A model generated the notes under the pieces. It saw only the letters and a list, made by a program, of their open reading frames with translations. It was not told where the DNA came from and made no database searches. Positions 33,206 through 42,549 of a stretch of 64,000 bases of DNA are shown in pieces. This DNA comes from Mycobacterium marseillense (GTDB lineage: Bacteria; Actinomycetota; Actinomycetes; Mycobacteriales; Mycobacteriaceae). Position 1 is the first letter of the stretch, and each line of letters starts with the position of its first letter. The stretch lies in NCBI RefSeq assembly GCF_010731675.1, contig NZ_AP022584.1:310001-374000 (forward strand), given 5' to 3'. Both the position numbers and the translations under genes were made by a program.

Positions 33206-33815
33206 CCGCGGACCGCGGCGGCGTCATCACCACAGGCCCGATCCAGTGCCGGAGCACGGCGCGCAGCTCGGTCGCGGTGCGCGGTGGCTGTGAGGGAACC
33301 AGCACCATGGACTGGATGAGGCGAAGCAGGTACTCGACCAGGACGTCGAAGTCCTTGCCGCGGTAACCCAGGGCCGCCCAGTCGATCCCGGTGTGCTCCA
33401 ACAACACTCGCGATCGCGCGGTCGATTCGCCCATCACCATCTGCTGGCTCGTCAGGCGCGTCCGGTCCGTTTCCAGCAGGGTCATCAACAGCGGTTCCTG
33501 AGGGAGGCGCTCGACGAGGTAGGCCACCGCCTCGACGAGCAGGTCCACCGGGTCGTCGATGCCCGACGTCAGGTCGGCGATCCGGGCGGTCCATCCGCCC
33601 AGGGCGACGTCGCTGGCCGCGGTCACCAGCTCGTCGATGGTGGCGAAGTAGCGATAGACCGTGGGACGGGTGACGCCGAGGTCACCGGCGATGGTGGACA
33701 GGCTGGTGCCATGCGGACCGCGGCGCTCCATGCTCCGGATGGCCGCGTCGACGATGCGCTTGCGCGCGTCCTCGTCGTCGGCCGGAGGCGCGCCGCCCCA
33801 CCCTTTCCTGCCCAT
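33168..33815 (-). CDS. TetR-family transcriptional regulator
   Basis: 215 aa. The N-terminal HTH is at ~20-65 (RKRIVDAAIRSMERRG, TSLSTIAGDLGVTRPTVYRYF). The helical ligand domain follows to ~200. The basic end RSAASRRRIARSRRT is encoded partly by the terminator arm, so its tail is probably dispensable. Candidate sites are the palindrome at 33917-33935 upstream of its promoter and the related CTGTAT motifs at nearby promoters. A strong minus-strand promoter with TTGACA and TATGAT precedes it. Ligand unknown. Confidence 0.88.
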   Translation of the reverse strand: MGRKGWGGAPPADDEDARKRIVDAAIRSMERRGPHGTSLSTIAGDLGVTRPTVYRYFATIDELVTAASDVALGGWTARIADLTSGIDDPVDLLVEAVAYLVERLPQEPLLMTLLETDRTRLTSQQMVMGESTARSRVLLEHTGIDWAALGYRGKDFDVLVEYLLRLIQSMVLVPSQPPRTATELRAVLRHWIGPVVMTPPRSAASRRRIARSRRT

Positions 33816-33854
33816 GATGTGAAGACCTCACCCCGTTCACCGCTGAATCACCCA

Positions 33855-33881
33855 ATCATACAACGGTTCCGGAATTGTCAA
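33855..33881 (-). promoter_or_regulatory. Promoter of the tetR gene at 33815
   Basis: On the minus strand TTGACA (33881-33876) and TATGAT (33860-33855) are 15 nt apart. TTCCGGAA, a perfect 8-bp palindrome, lies between them. The leader to the start would be about 35 nt. Confidence 0.5.
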
Positions 33882-33916
33882 ATCATGTCGGCGCGGGGGC
33901 GAAGGGATCTATCGAA

Positions 33917-33935
33917 ATACTGTGCTACACAGTAT
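33917..33935. promoter_or_regulatory. 19-bp perfect palindrome, candidate TetR operator
   Basis: ATACTGTG, CTA and CACAGTAT form an 8+3+8 inverted repeat. It lies between the dhmA stop and the tetR promoter, ~36 bp upstream of the tetR -35. The half-site matches the start of the site between adh and thiolase. Confidence 0.5.
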
Positions 33936-33948
33936 CTTTGGAGAGAAC

Positions 33949-34854
33949 TCAGAGCAGGGCCTGTTGCCACGACAGGACACGTCGGGCCAGTTCGGGGCCG
34001 CGGTCCTCCTGAATGAAATGACTGGCGTTGATGCGGGCGTGCGGCTGGCCCGCGGCGCCCGGGATGTGCTTGATCAGCGGGGTGTCCGCCTGCCCGAGGA
34101 TGGGGTCGCGGGCGCCGAAGATCGCCAGGAAGGGTTTTTCCCAGCGGCCGAGCGCCTCCCACGCCTTCCTGTTGGCCGGGATCGCCGGGTCGGCGGGCGA
34201 GGTGGGGACCAACTGGGGGAACGCCCGGGCCCCGGCTTGATACGTCTTGTCGGGGAAGGGGGCGTCGTACCCGGCCCGCACCTTCGACGACACCCGGCGG
34301 ACCGTCCCGGCCCCCACGATGCGCCCCGCGGGCAGCACGGGGGAGTAGCGCGCAAAGGCACGCCAGGCGTGGAAGGCGGGCGGGGTGCGCCGTTGCGCGG
34401 TCGGCAGGAAACCGTTGGCCACCACCAGCCTCCCGACACGGTCGGGCTGCTCGGCGGCGATGCGCAGCCCGATCAGCGATCCCCAGTCCTGCACGAGCAG
34501 CGTGACATCCCAGAGGTTGAGGTGCTCGAACCACGAGATCACCCATTCCACGTGCCGCTGGTAGGTGTAATCCTCGATCCGGCTGGGCTTGTCCGACCGG
34601 CCGAAACCGATCAGGTCGGGCGCCAGCACCCGGTTACCGGCGTCGGTCAGGGGCGTGATCATGGAGCGGTATAGATAGCTCCACGTGGGCTCGCCGTGCA
34701 GCAGCACGATCGGCGGCCCTTCGATCGGCCCCTCGTCGAGATAGTGCATGCGCAGCGGCCGGGTGTCGCTTGCCGTGACGTCGAGATAATGCGCTACGAA
34801 CGGGTAGCCCTCCAGGTTTTCGAAACGGGAGTCCGGGGTTCGCAGCACATGCAT
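33949..34854 (-). CDS. dhmA: Haloalkane dehalogenase (HLD-I, DhmA type)
   Basis: 301 aa, alpha/beta-hydrolase that hydrolyses carbon-halogen bonds to alcohol and halide. Oxyanion-hole motif HGEPTW at 53-58, nucleophile Asp123 with halide-binding Trp124 (VQDWGS), acid Asp in FGARDPILG (~249) and catalytic His in NASHFIQED (~279). The pattern matches the DhmA enzyme known from M. avium and Rv2296. Natural substrate in mycobacteria is unknown. GGAGGAG precedes the start; ATATGCATG offers only one in-frame ATG. Downstream is the tetR gene. Confidence 0.88.
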   Translation of the reverse strand: MHVLRTPDSRFENLEGYPFVAHYLDVTASDTRPLRMHYLDEGPIEGPPIVLLHGEPTWSYLYRSMITPLTDAGNRVLAPDLIGFGRSDKPSRIEDYTYQRHVEWVISWFEHLNLWDVTLLVQDWGSLIGLRIAAEQPDRVGRLVVANGFLPTAQRRTPPAFHAWRAFARYSPVLPAGRIVGAGTVRRVSSKVRAGYDAPFPDKTYQAGARAFPQLVPTSPADPAIPANRKAWEALGRWEKPFLAIFGARDPILGQADTPLIKHIPGAAGQPHARINASHFIQEDRGPELARRVLSWQQALL

Positions 34855-34950
34855 ATCAGCTCCTCCGGTGAACCGGCACCTCTGCTAGCCTCTCTCGCCG
34901 ACGCGCATTCGTCTAGTGGGAGATTCATTGAGCTGGGCCGCGCAGGCCAC

Positions 34951-34956
34951 TAAACT
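34951..34956 (+). promoter_or_regulatory. -10 element near a leaderless start
   Basis: TAAACT lies 9 nt before ATG 34966 (and 3 nt before an in-frame TTG). It predicts a transcript starting within 2-3 nt of the ATG. Confidence 0.42.
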
Positions 34957-34965
34957 GGCTTGTTC

Positions 34966-35694
34966 ATGGCAATTCGGCGCGCGGTTCTGCTCATAGCCGA
35001 CATCGGCGGTTACACGCATTACATGCAGTGGAACCGGACGCACCTTGCCCACGCCCAGCTGACGGTCGCGGGCCTTTTGGAGTCGGTCATCAACGCTGCC
35101 AAGGGGCTGAAACTGGCCAAGCTCGAGGGCGACGCCGCGTTCTTCTGGGCACCGGACACCAACGCCAAAGTGGTGGTGTGCGAGCGGCTGTCACGGATGC
35201 GCACGTCGTTCCTGGAGCGACGGGAGCGGATGAAAAACGACATCGCCTGCCAGTGCGCGAGTTGCGAACAGCTCGAGAAGCTGTCGCTGAAATTCGTCGT
35301 GCACGTGGGCGAGGTGGCGGATCAGAGGGTGAAACGCCATGTCGAACTGGCCGGCTTCGATGTGATCCTGGTGCACCGAATGCTGAAAAACATGGTGCCG
35401 GTAGCCGAATACGTACTCATGACCGATCCCGTCGCGGAATGCCTCGACGAGTCGATGCGTGGGCTGTGCACACCGATGCTGCACGTGTTCGACGGCATCG
35501 GCGAAACGTCGACGCACTACATCGACCTCGCGACGTTGCAGGTCCCCGCCGTGGAACCCGGGCGCAGTCTCTTGCGCCGGCTCGGCGCGACGATGAAGTT
35601 CGAGTTCAACACCCTGCCGTTCACCCTGGGCCTGCGGGAGCCCGCCGAAGGGTTCCGCAACTTGGGGCGAGGGACCGAAGAAATCTCCGCGTAG
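34966..35694 (+). CDS. DUF2652-like, class III cyclase-related protein
   Basis: 242 aa. [15 protein letters not shown] at the N-terminus and [11 protein letters not shown] at ~55-65 resemble the two metal-binding Asp strands of class III nucleotide cyclases (D.GG.T and GD..F). The rest, including a cysteine pair region CQCASCEQ, differs from active cyclases, and the transition-state Arg/Asn cannot be placed, so activity is doubtful. No TM segment. ATG 34966 preferred to TTG 34960. Function unknown. Confidence 0.72.
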   Translation: MAIRRAVLLIADIGGYTHYMQWNRTHLAHAQLTVAGLLESVINAAKGLKLAKLEGDAAFFWAPDTNAKVVVCERLSRMRTSFLERRERMKNDIACQCASCEQLEKLSLKFVVHVGEVADQRVKRHVELAGFDVILVHRMLKNMVPVAEYVLMTDPVAECLDESMRGLCTPMLHVFDGIGETSTHYIDLATLQVPAVEPGRSLLRRLGATMKFEFNTLPFTLGLREPAEGFRNLGRGTEEISA

Positions 35695-35704
35695 CCCTGC
35701 GCCG

Positions 35705-36910
35705 CTATCGGGCCCCGGCGAGAGCGCGGCCCATGCGGGATACCGCCTCGGTGAGAATGGCGCGCGAGGTGGCGAAGTTCAGCCTGACGTGCCCGGCCCC
35801 GCCGGTGCCGAACACGTGGCCGGAGCTGAGCGCCACCCGGGCGTGATCGAGGAACCAGCGGGCCGGTCCGGACAGGTCGGCCACGACCGCGAGGCCGTCG
35901 CTTTCCTCTTCGTCGATGCCGAGAGCCCGGCAGTCCAGCCACGCGAGGTAAGTCCCTTGTGGCCATAGGTATTTCACGCTGGGCAGCTGCTCGGCGACCA
36001 ACTCGCCCAGCAGCTTCCGGTTCGCGTCGAGGCCATCCAGCGTCGCGTCGAGCCAGTCGGCGCCGCTGCGGAACGCCTCGGCGTGCGCGATCACGCCGAG
36101 ATGGCTGGCGCCATGACTGACCTCCTCCGGCATCCGGCTCAGGTCGGCGGATGCCTCCGGCCCGGCGATCGCCACCGCCGCCTTCAGTCCGGACAGATTC
36201 CAGGCCTTGGACGCCGACGTCAGGGCGAAGGCGTTCTCGGCTCCGGGGACGGTCAGGAAGGGGGTGAACCGCGATCCCGGCAGAATGACGGGCGCGTGGA
36301 TCTCGTCGGACACCACCCGGACGCCGTATCCGCGCGCGAGCTCGGCGACCGTGCGCAGCTCCTCGGGGGTGTGCACCGTGCCGGTCGGGTTGTGCGGATT
36401 GCACAACAGGTAGGCGACTTTCGCGTCCTTGCCGGCGCCGGCGCGGGCTCGGGAAAAGGCCTCCGCCAACGCGCCCAGATCGATGCGCCCCTCGGCGAGC
36501 GGCGCTTCGATCACCCGGCGGCCGTCGTGCGCCACGAACGCGTAAAACGGTGCGTACACAGGGGGATTGACGACGACGGCGTCACCGCGATCGGTGACCA
36601 AACGCAAGACCTCGACGATGCCGAGCATGACGTCGGGAACGAGCGTGGTGCGGCCCACGTCCAGGTCATCCCAGTTCCAGTGGCGCGCCGCGAAGCCGCT
36701 GACCGCCTCCGCCAGCGCCGTGCCGCAGGGGTATCCGGTGTCGCCGTTGGCCACGGCCCTGTGCAGCGCCTCGGCCACCGTCGGCGGCAGGTTGACGTCC
36801 ATCTCGGCGACCCACAGCGGCAGGACGTCGGCGGGATGCGCCCGCCATTTCATGCTGGTGCGAAGCCGCAATTGATCGAGCGTGAGCTCCTCGAAGGGAT
36901 TAAATGTCAC
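35705..36910 (-). CDS. PatB/MalY-type PLP aminotransferase or cystathionine beta-lyase
   Basis: 401 aa, fold-type I PLP enzyme. [34 protein letters not shown] and the Schiff-base Lys in [10 protein letters not shown] (~235) are all characteristic of MalY/PatB C-S lyases. It would release homocysteine or another thiol from cystathionine-like substrates; aminotransferase activity is also possible. Comparable to Rv2294 of M. tuberculosis. ATG start; followed by 9 bp after the stop of the upstream DapB-like gene on the same strand, so probably co-transcribed. Confidence 0.88.
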   Translation of the reverse strand: MTFNPFEELTLDQLRLRTSMKWRAHPADVLPLWVAEMDVNLPPTVAEALHRAVANGDTGYPCGTALAEAVSGFAARHWNWDDLDVGRTTLVPDVMLGIVEVLRLVTDRGDAVVVNPPVYAPFYAFVAHDGRRVIEAPLAEGRIDLGALAEAFSRARAGAGKDAKVAYLLCNPHNPTGTVHTPEELRTVAELARGYGVRVVSDEIHAPVILPGSRFTPFLTVPGAENAFALTSASKAWNLSGLKAAVAIAGPEASADLSRMPEEVSHGASHLGVIAHAEAFRSGADWLDATLDGLDANRKLLGELVAEQLPSVKYLWPQGTYLAWLDCRALGIDEEESDGLAVVADLSGPARWFLDHARVALSSGHVFGTGGAGHVRLNFATSRAILTEAVSRMGRALAGAR

Positions 36911-36919
36911 TCGGGCAGA

Positions 36920-38014
36920 TTATGTGGCGAACGCGTGCTGCGGAATCGTCAACGGCAGGTCGACCGAGCTGAGCAATCCCGGTTCCGCGGCAACCACATA
37001 CGGCACGGCGTTGACGACGCGCATCGCGGTGGCGACCATGGCGCCCGCCCCCGAGGTCATGCTGGCGATCCCGGCCCGGCCGGGATCCCGCAGCGTGGCC
37101 GCCAGGGTGCAGTCGAGGTCGGGGTCGCCGGTGATCACGACGCGATAGGACAGATCGCCGATCCCGGTGGGCCAGTCGGGGGCGACGTCGTGGGCGAGGC
37201 GGGTGACGTGCTCGATGACGATGGCCTCGCGGCCGTCGACCACCCCGATCGCCTGCATCCGCAGAGCGCCACAGGTTCCGGCCTCGACGGTGCCCATCGC
37301 GACTTCCAGCGTCCGGTTGGTGACGGCGCGATCGAAACTCTCGCGGACCTCCTGGACTTCGACCCCCAGGGCGTCGGCGATCAAGCGGATCTGGCCCTGC
37401 CATTCGCCGGCGATCGCGCCGGGATAGCTGATCCAGGGTTGGTAGTCGAGCGGGCGGCCGAAACCCAGCGCGTCGCTCATGATGTCGGGAACGCCGTAGT
37501 CGTCGTAGAGGCCGATCTCGAACGAGTGGATCTTTTCGATGACTGACGACTGGGTGGACAGCACCAGGGGCAGGTAGTCGGCGGCGAAGCCCGGCTCAAT
37601 CCCCGACGCGTACAGCGACGCCTGGCCCCGTTTGGCGGCGGCGTCCAGTTGGTCGCGCCACTCCGCGGGTTCGTAGGCGTGCGGGTTGACCAGCCGCGTG
37701 GTGCTGGTCGTGACGACGTTGATCCCGGCTTCGAGCAGCTTGACGTAGTCCGGGATGGCCAGCGCGTCGCGCTCCGGGCCGCTGGCCGCGTAGATGACGC
37801 AGTCGGGCTTCAGTGCGATCAGCCCGTCGGCGTCGTTGGTGGCCGCTAGGCCGATCGGCTCGCCGCCGGCCAGTTCGCCCGCGTCCTTGCCGACCTTGTC
37901 GTCCGAGTGCACCCAGACGCCGGCCAGTTCCAGATTGGGGCGCCGCGACAGGGCGCGGATGGCGATCGAGCCGATGCCGCCGGTCGCCCACACCACCACG
38001 CGATGAGTTGTCAT
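36920..38014 (-). CDS. DapB-like / diaminopentanoate-dehydrogenase-like NAD(P)H oxidoreductase, copy A
   Basis: 364 aa. An N-terminal Rossmann unit (VVVWATGGIGSIAIRAL) of dihydrodipicolinate-reductase type is joined to a C-terminal domain like that of 2,4-diaminopentanoate dehydrogenases. Family members reduce or oxidatively deaminate unknown substrates; it is not the lysine-pathway DapB. AAGGAGA 6 nt before ATG 38014 decides the start. A paralogue of the same length and pattern is at 39255-40334 on the other strand. Confidence 0.83.
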   Translation of the reverse strand: MTTHRVVVWATGGIGSIAIRALSRRPNLELAGVWVHSDDKVGKDAGELAGGEPIGLAATNDADGLIALKPDCVIYAASGPERDALAIPDYVKLLEAGINVVTTSTTRLVNPHAYEPAEWRDQLDAAAKRGQASLYASGIEPGFAADYLPLVLSTQSSVIEKIHSFEIGLYDDYGVPDIMSDALGFGRPLDYQPWISYPGAIAGEWQGQIRLIADALGVEVQEVRESFDRAVTNRTLEVAMGTVEAGTCGALRMQAIGVVDGREAIVIEHVTRLAHDVAPDWPTGIGDLSYRVVITGDPDLDCTLAATLRDPGRAGIASMTSGAGAMVATAMRVVNAVPYVVAAEPGLLSSVDLPLTIPQHAFAT

Positions 38015-38275
38015 CTGGTTTCTCCTTACGTGCATATCAGCCGTCCGGCGGCGGTGTAAGTCCAAGGGACGCCGCGGTTTTCGTGTGTTCGCACTGCGCG
38101 CGGCCGGTCCGCGCGTTCAGGCTTAAGAAAGCAAGCACTATCTTAACGAACAAATTTTAGGTTAGTCTGCAGCGGTGAGGGCCGAATCCGAGTTTTTCCC
38201 ACCTCCGGGCGATGATTCGGGACCACGTTGGCGCCGCGAGGCGGACACTTTCCGGCGGGGCGCGGGTGGGCGCTG

Positions 38276-39241
38276 ATGTTCACCCTCAGGTTCGACATGC
38301 GCGCCCCCGGTTTCGGCGCGCCGCCCACCGATCTGTATGCGGCGGCCATCGACATGTGCGCGTGGGCCGAGACGCGCGGCGCCGCGTTGGTGGTGCTGTC
38401 CGAGCACCACGGCGCCGAGGATGGCCACCTGCCGGCGCCGTTGACCTTGGCGTCGGCGATCGCGGCACGGACGCGCACGCTGGCAGTCCTGCTGGCGGCG
38501 GTGCCGGTTCCGCTGTGGGACCCGGTCCGGCTCGCCGAGGAGATGGCCGTGCTGGACCTGATCAGCCGGGGGCGGGTGTCCTACGTGTTCGGCGTCGGGC
38601 ACCGCGGCGAGGAGTATGACCACTTCGGCGCCGACATGGCCACCCGCGGGCGGCGGGCGGACGAAATCCTTGACGTGCTGGGACCGCTGGTCCGCGGCGA
38701 GGCCGTTGAATACCGGGGTCGCACGGTGCGTGTCACCCCGGCGTGCGGCTCGCCCCAGGGCCCAATGGTGCTCATCGCCGGGGGCAGCGAGGCCGCCGCG
38801 CGCCGCGCCGGCAGGTTCGGCCTGGGCTTCGTGTCCCAGACGGATTCGCCGGCCCTGAAGGAGTGCTACGAGGCGCAGTGCCGGGCCCACGGGCATGAAC
38901 CCGGGATCGTCCAGTTCCCCGTCCCCGGCCTTCCCACAGCGGTTTTCGTGGCCGACGACGTGGACCGGGCGTGGGATGCCCTGGGCCCGCACCTGGTGCA
39001 CGACGCGGTGATGGCCGCCTCCTACCGCCCGCATGACGACTCGGTGGCCAGCATCACCCGCGCCGACAGCGTGGACGCCCTGCGCGAGGAGGGCGGCCCC
39101 TATCGCGTCTTCACCGCCGACGAGGCGACCGAGTACGTCCGCGGGGGCCGCCCGCTGCCGCTGCACCCGCTGTGCGGCGGCATCGCCCCCGACGTTGCCT
39201 GGCCCTATCTCGAACGCGCCGCGCGCGCCGCCGCCCGATAA
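38276..39241 (+). CDS. LLM-class F420-dependent oxidoreductase, copy A
   Basis: 321 aa, luciferase-like barrel. FTLRFDMRAPGFG, TDLYAAAIDMCAWAETRG, LSEHHGAEDGHLPAPL and GSEAAARRAGRFG mark the group. Same opening pattern as the LLM gene at 40380, which fixes the start at ATG 38276 rather than further upstream. Hydride transfer with F420 is expected; substrate unknown. It is followed 13 bp later by DapB-like copy B. Confidence 0.87.
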   Translation: MFTLRFDMRAPGFGAPPTDLYAAAIDMCAWAETRGAALVVLSEHHGAEDGHLPAPLTLASAIAARTRTLAVLLAAVPVPLWDPVRLAEEMAVLDLISRGRVSYVFGVGHRGEEYDHFGADMATRGRRADEILDVLGPLVRGEAVEYRGRTVRVTPACGSPQGPMVLIAGGSEAAARRAGRFGLGFVSQTDSPALKECYEAQCRAHGHEPGIVQFPVPGLPTAVFVADDVDRAWDALGPHLVHDAVMAASYRPHDDSVASITRADSVDALREEGGPYRVFTADEATEYVRGGRPLPLHPLCGGIAPDVAWPYLERAARAAAR

Positions 39242-39254
39242 AAGGAGAGCACCG

Positions 39255-40334
39255 GTGTCGACCCAAGAACCCCTGCGTGTCGTCGTCTGGTCCACCGGCG
39301 GCGTCGGCAAGGTCGCGATCGACGGCGTCCGCCGGCGCCCGGATCTGGAACTCGTTGGGGTATGGGTACATTCGGTGGACAAGGTCGGTCGAGACGCCGG
39401 CGAGCTAGCCGGCGGCGACCCGCTCGGCGTGACGGCCACCAACGATGCCGGGGCCCTGATCGCCCTGGCACCGGACTGCGTGGTGTACGCGGCGAGCGGT
39501 CCCGAGCGCGACGGAGCGGCGGTGCCCGACTATGTGCGGCTGCTGGCGGCCGGCATCAACGTCGTGTCGACGTCGTCGACCAGCCTGGTGCACCCGCCGT
39601 CATATTTCGCCCCGGACTGGCGCGTCCAGCTCGAGGCGGCGGCCACGGCTGGCGGCGCCTCGTTCTACGTGTCGGGCATCTTTCCCGGCTTCGCCTCCGA
39701 TCAGCTCGCGCTGCTGATGACAACGCAGTCGAAGCGGATCCGGACCATCACGGCCAGCGAGGTCGCGCTCAACGACCACTACCCGGTGGCTGACGTGATG
39801 ATGAACGGGATGGGGTTCGGCCATCCGCTGGATTTCCAGCCGATGCTCGCCACTCCCGGCTTCATCGAAATGGCTTGGAAAGCACCGATATACCTGATCG
39901 CAAGCGGTCTCGGGGTCGAGGTGCAAGAGGTGCGCGGCTCGCTGGACCGACAGCTGACCGACCGTGACATCGAGGTGGCATTCGGCACCATCAAGGCGGG
40001 CACCTGCGGCGCCGTGCGGACCCGGGCCGCGGGCGTGGTGAACGACCGCGAGGCCATCGTCATCGAACACGTCATCCGGATGGCTCGCGGCGTCGCGCCC
40101 GACTGGCCGACCTCGGCGTCCGACGCCACCTACCGGGTCGACATTGACGGCGATCCCGACGTGCACTGCGAGATGACGATGGGGGAGGCCGCAGGCCACG
40201 GCGCGGGGCACGCCGCCATGGCGTCGACGGCGATGCGGGTCGTCAACGCGATCCCGTACGTGGTCACCGCACCCGCGGGCCTGCTGAGCTCGCTGGACAT
40301 TCCCATGACGCTGCCGCTTTACGCCTTCGACTGA
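39255..40334 (+). CDS. DapB-like / diaminopentanoate-dehydrogenase-like oxidoreductase, copy B
   Basis: 359 aa, GTG start with AAAGGAGAG 7 nt upstream. Rossmann motif VVVWSTGGVGKVAIDGV, then GVWVHSVDKVGRDAGELAGG and the C-terminal GAVRTRAAGVVNDREAIVIEHV. It parallels copy A (36920-38014) almost block for block, indicating gene duplication. Sits in an LLM-DapB-LLM string, all plus strand, probably one operon. Pathway unknown. Confidence 0.84.
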   Translation: MSTQEPLRVVVWSTGGVGKVAIDGVRRRPDLELVGVWVHSVDKVGRDAGELAGGDPLGVTATNDAGALIALAPDCVVYAASGPERDGAAVPDYVRLLAAGINVVSTSSTSLVHPPSYFAPDWRVQLEAAATAGGASFYVSGIFPGFASDQLALLMTTQSKRIRTITASEVALNDHYPVADVMMNGMGFGHPLDFQPMLATPGFIEMAWKAPIYLIASGLGVEVQEVRGSLDRQLTDRDIEVAFGTIKAGTCGAVRTRAAGVVNDREAIVIEHVIRMARGVAPDWPTSASDATYRVDIDGDPDVHCEMTMGEAAGHGAGHAAMASTAMRVVNAIPYVVTAPAGLLSSLDIPMTLPLYAFD

Positions 40335-40379
40335 AGGTGTAACGTGCATCACCAAGATTAGGCCACCTAGGAGTCTGCC

Positions 40380-41354
40380 GTGTACACACTGCGCTTCGAC
40401 ATGCGCGATCCCGAATGGGCCGCGGCCCCAACCGATCTGTACGCCGCGGCGCCCGAAATGGCCGCCTGGGCCGAGGAGCACGGCGGTCTCGCGGCCGTGC
40501 TGTGTGAGCACCACGGCTCCGAGGACGGGTATCTGCCGTCGCCGTTTTTGCTGGCCTCGGCGGTGGCGGCGCGCACGCAGCGCCTGGCGCTGAGCCTGAT
40601 CCTGATCCTGCCGTTCTACGAAACCGTGCGCCTCGCCGAGGACATGGCGGTCCTCGACATCATCAGCAACGGCCGGGCGTCCTACATCTTGGCCCTGGGG
40701 TACCGGCCCGAGGAGTTCGAGCACTTCGGCGTTCCCATCAAGAAGCGCGGCCGCGTCTGCGACGAGAAACTCGCGCTGCTGCAGCGACTGCTCGCCGGCG
40801 AAACCGTGGTCGAAGACGGGCGGCGGATCACCGTCACGCCGCGCCCGCTGACCCCCGGCGGTCCGGGACTGATGTGGGGTGGGGGAACGCTGGCGGCGGC
40901 CCGCCGGGCCGGCAGGTACGGCCTGGGCATGCTGGGCAACGCCAACGCGCCGGGCATCCAGGAGGCCTACGAGGAGGCATGCCGCGAGCACGGCCATACG
41001 CCGGGCCCGACGATGTTTCCCGACCGCAACACCCCCTCGGTCGTGTTCGTCGCCGACGACGTCGATCAGGCGTGGAAAGAGATCGGCGATCACCTGCTGC
41101 ACGACGTGAAGACGTATGCCGCGTGGAACCCCGGCGACGAGACAACGGCCGGCTTCTCACACGTGAACACCGTCGACGAGCTGCGCGAGACGGGCACGTC
41201 GCACGTGATCATCTCTGTCCCCGAGGCGATTTCGCGGGTGAAGGCCGGTCAGGTGCTCAACCTGTCGCCGCTGTGCGGCGGGCTGCCCCCGGACATCGCG
41301 TGGACCTATCTCAAGCGGGTGGGCGAGGTTGTGCTGCCCGAGGCGCTGGGCTGA
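40380..41354 (+). CDS. LLM-class F420-dependent oxidoreductase, copy B
   Basis: 324 aa, paralogue of the protein at 38276: YTLRFDMRDPEWA, TDLYAAAPEMAAWAEEHG, LCEHHGSEDGYLPSPF, RRAGRYGLGML. GTG start preceded by TAGGAG at 6 nt. It probably works beside DapB-like copy B in the same reaction series. Converges with the binding-protein gene at 17 bp distance. Confidence 0.87.
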   Translation: MYTLRFDMRDPEWAAAPTDLYAAAPEMAAWAEEHGGLAAVLCEHHGSEDGYLPSPFLLASAVAARTQRLALSLILILPFYETVRLAEDMAVLDIISNGRASYILALGYRPEEFEHFGVPIKKRGRVCDEKLALLQRLLAGETVVEDGRRITVTPRPLTPGGPGLMWGGGTLAAARRAGRYGLGMLGNANAPGIQEAYEEACREHGHTPGPTMFPDRNTPSVVFVADDVDQAWKEIGDHLLHDVKTYAAWNPGDETTAGFSHVNTVDELRETGTSHVIISVPEAISRVKAGQVLNLSPLCGGLPPDIAWTYLKRVGEVVLPEALG

Positions 41355-41371
41355 CGTTGGCCGCCAGGCGG

Positions 41372-42484
41372 CTACTCCTCGCCGAACCGATCGACCAGGT
41401 GTGAATTGACGCCGTCGGCGTCGAGTCGCCGCGCCACCAGATAACCCGCACCCACCCAGGCGCGCCGCGACCAGTTTCCGAACGACACCCGGGTTCCCGG
41501 AGCGCCGGACGCTGCCGGCATCATCTTGACGCGTTCGAGCGCCTCCTTGACGCCCCGCGGACTCAGCGGGTGCGCGTCCGCGAGCGCCCGCAACAGCGTG
41601 AAAGCGACGTCTCGATTCACCACCGGCACACACCATTCCGGGCGCCGGCCGTAGGCCTGCTGGTACTCGTCCAGGAATTTCTGTCCGACGATGTTGCCCT
41701 CGTCGTACTGGTCGACGCCGGTCCAGCCCATGAACGCGTTCCACATGATGGGGTTGAGCCACGCGTTCTGGAAGGCGGTGCCGCAGAATCGGGGCGGATC
41801 CCAGCCCAGCGCGTCGAGCGCCGGGTTGACGAACACGATCCCGAAGCCGAACCCGCAGTGCACGATCGCCTGCGCCTTCGCGTCGTGCAGCGCCTGTACG
41901 GCGGCCGTCACGTCCCCGGCGGTCTGGGCGATGGACGCCTCGGCCACGATGCGAATGTCCTTGCGGCGGCAGGCATCCCGGAGGTTCTGCAGATAGGCCT
42001 CGCCGACCAGGGATTGCTCGACGAGCACACCGATCTCGGTGTGACCGCCCTTGGCCAGCAGATCGGACCAGAAGATCGGCTCGTCGGTGTGCGAGCCCAT
42101 CGGGAACGCGAAGAACCATTCGCCGAGCGCGACGTCGGAACCGGTGACACTGATGCAGGGAACCTTGAAGCGCTCCTCGATGGCCTCGCGCGTCGGGATC
42201 GCGTTGTCGCCGATGTTGGGGCCGAAGATCGCCAGGCAGCCCTCGTCGCACAATTCGCCGTAGGCGTCGATGACCGCCTTGACCGATCCCTTCGGCAGGC
42301 CCTCCACCTCGCGGTAGACGATCTCGATCGGCCGATCGATCAGCCCCTGCTCGACGCCGCTCTTGAACACGAGGTCGAACGGCTGCGTCAGGTCCTCGAA
42401 ATACGTCGTGGGAAAACCCTCGGGCAACCGAAAGTCCATCAGGTAGCCGATTTTGACCGGCTCGGCGTTGCTTTCGTAACTCAT
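41372..42484 (-). CDS. Periplasmic-binding-type (Peripla_BP_6) protein without signal peptide
   Basis: 370 aa, type I substrate-binding fold of the branched-chain amino acid/amide family: VKIGYLMDFRLPEG at the N-terminus, CLAIFGPNIGDNAIPTREAIE, YLQNLRDACRRKDIRIVAE and GYARRPEWCVPVVNRD-like segments. It starts MSYESNAEPV with AAGGAG 6 nt before ATG 42484, and no Sec or lipoprotein signal is present, so it is probably cytoplasmic. No ABC permease or ATPase is nearby. A ligand-sensing or carrier role beside the AveC-like protein is inference. Confidence 0.82.
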   Translation of the reverse strand: MSYESNAEPVKIGYLMDFRLPEGFPTTYFEDLTQPFDLVFKSGVEQGLIDRPIEIVYREVEGLPKGSVKAVIDAYGELCDEGCLAIFGPNIGDNAIPTREAIEERFKVPCISVTGSDVALGEWFFAFPMGSHTDEPIFWSDLLAKGGHTEIGVLVEQSLVGEAYLQNLRDACRRKDIRIVAEASIAQTAGDVTAAVQALHDAKAQAIVHCGFGFGIVFVNPALDALGWDPPRFCGTAFQNAWLNPIMWNAFMGWTGVDQYDEGNIVGQKFLDEYQQAYGRRPEWCVPVVNRDVAFTLLRALADAHPLSPRGVKEALERVKMMPAASGAPGTRVSFGNWSRRAWVGAGYLVARRLDADGVNSHLVDRFGEE

Positions 42485-42549
42485 CGGAACTCCTTGGCGC
42501 CGAACGTCGGGTTGTGGTGGGACATGGGCACGAACTCGACGCTCGGTGG

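Noticed and set aside
36083..37546. 487-codon plus-strand frame across the PatB-type and DapB-like genes
   Set aside because: Spans the antisense of two well-supported genes and lacks any domain pattern.
38158..38176. TTAGGTTAGTCT as an IdeR iron box
   Set aside because: Only one half matches the 19-bp consensus; the other half is GC-rich and unrelated.
39600..41102. 500-codon minus-strand frame opposite DapB-like copy B and LLM copy B
   Set aside because: Low-complexity shadow of two conserved genes.
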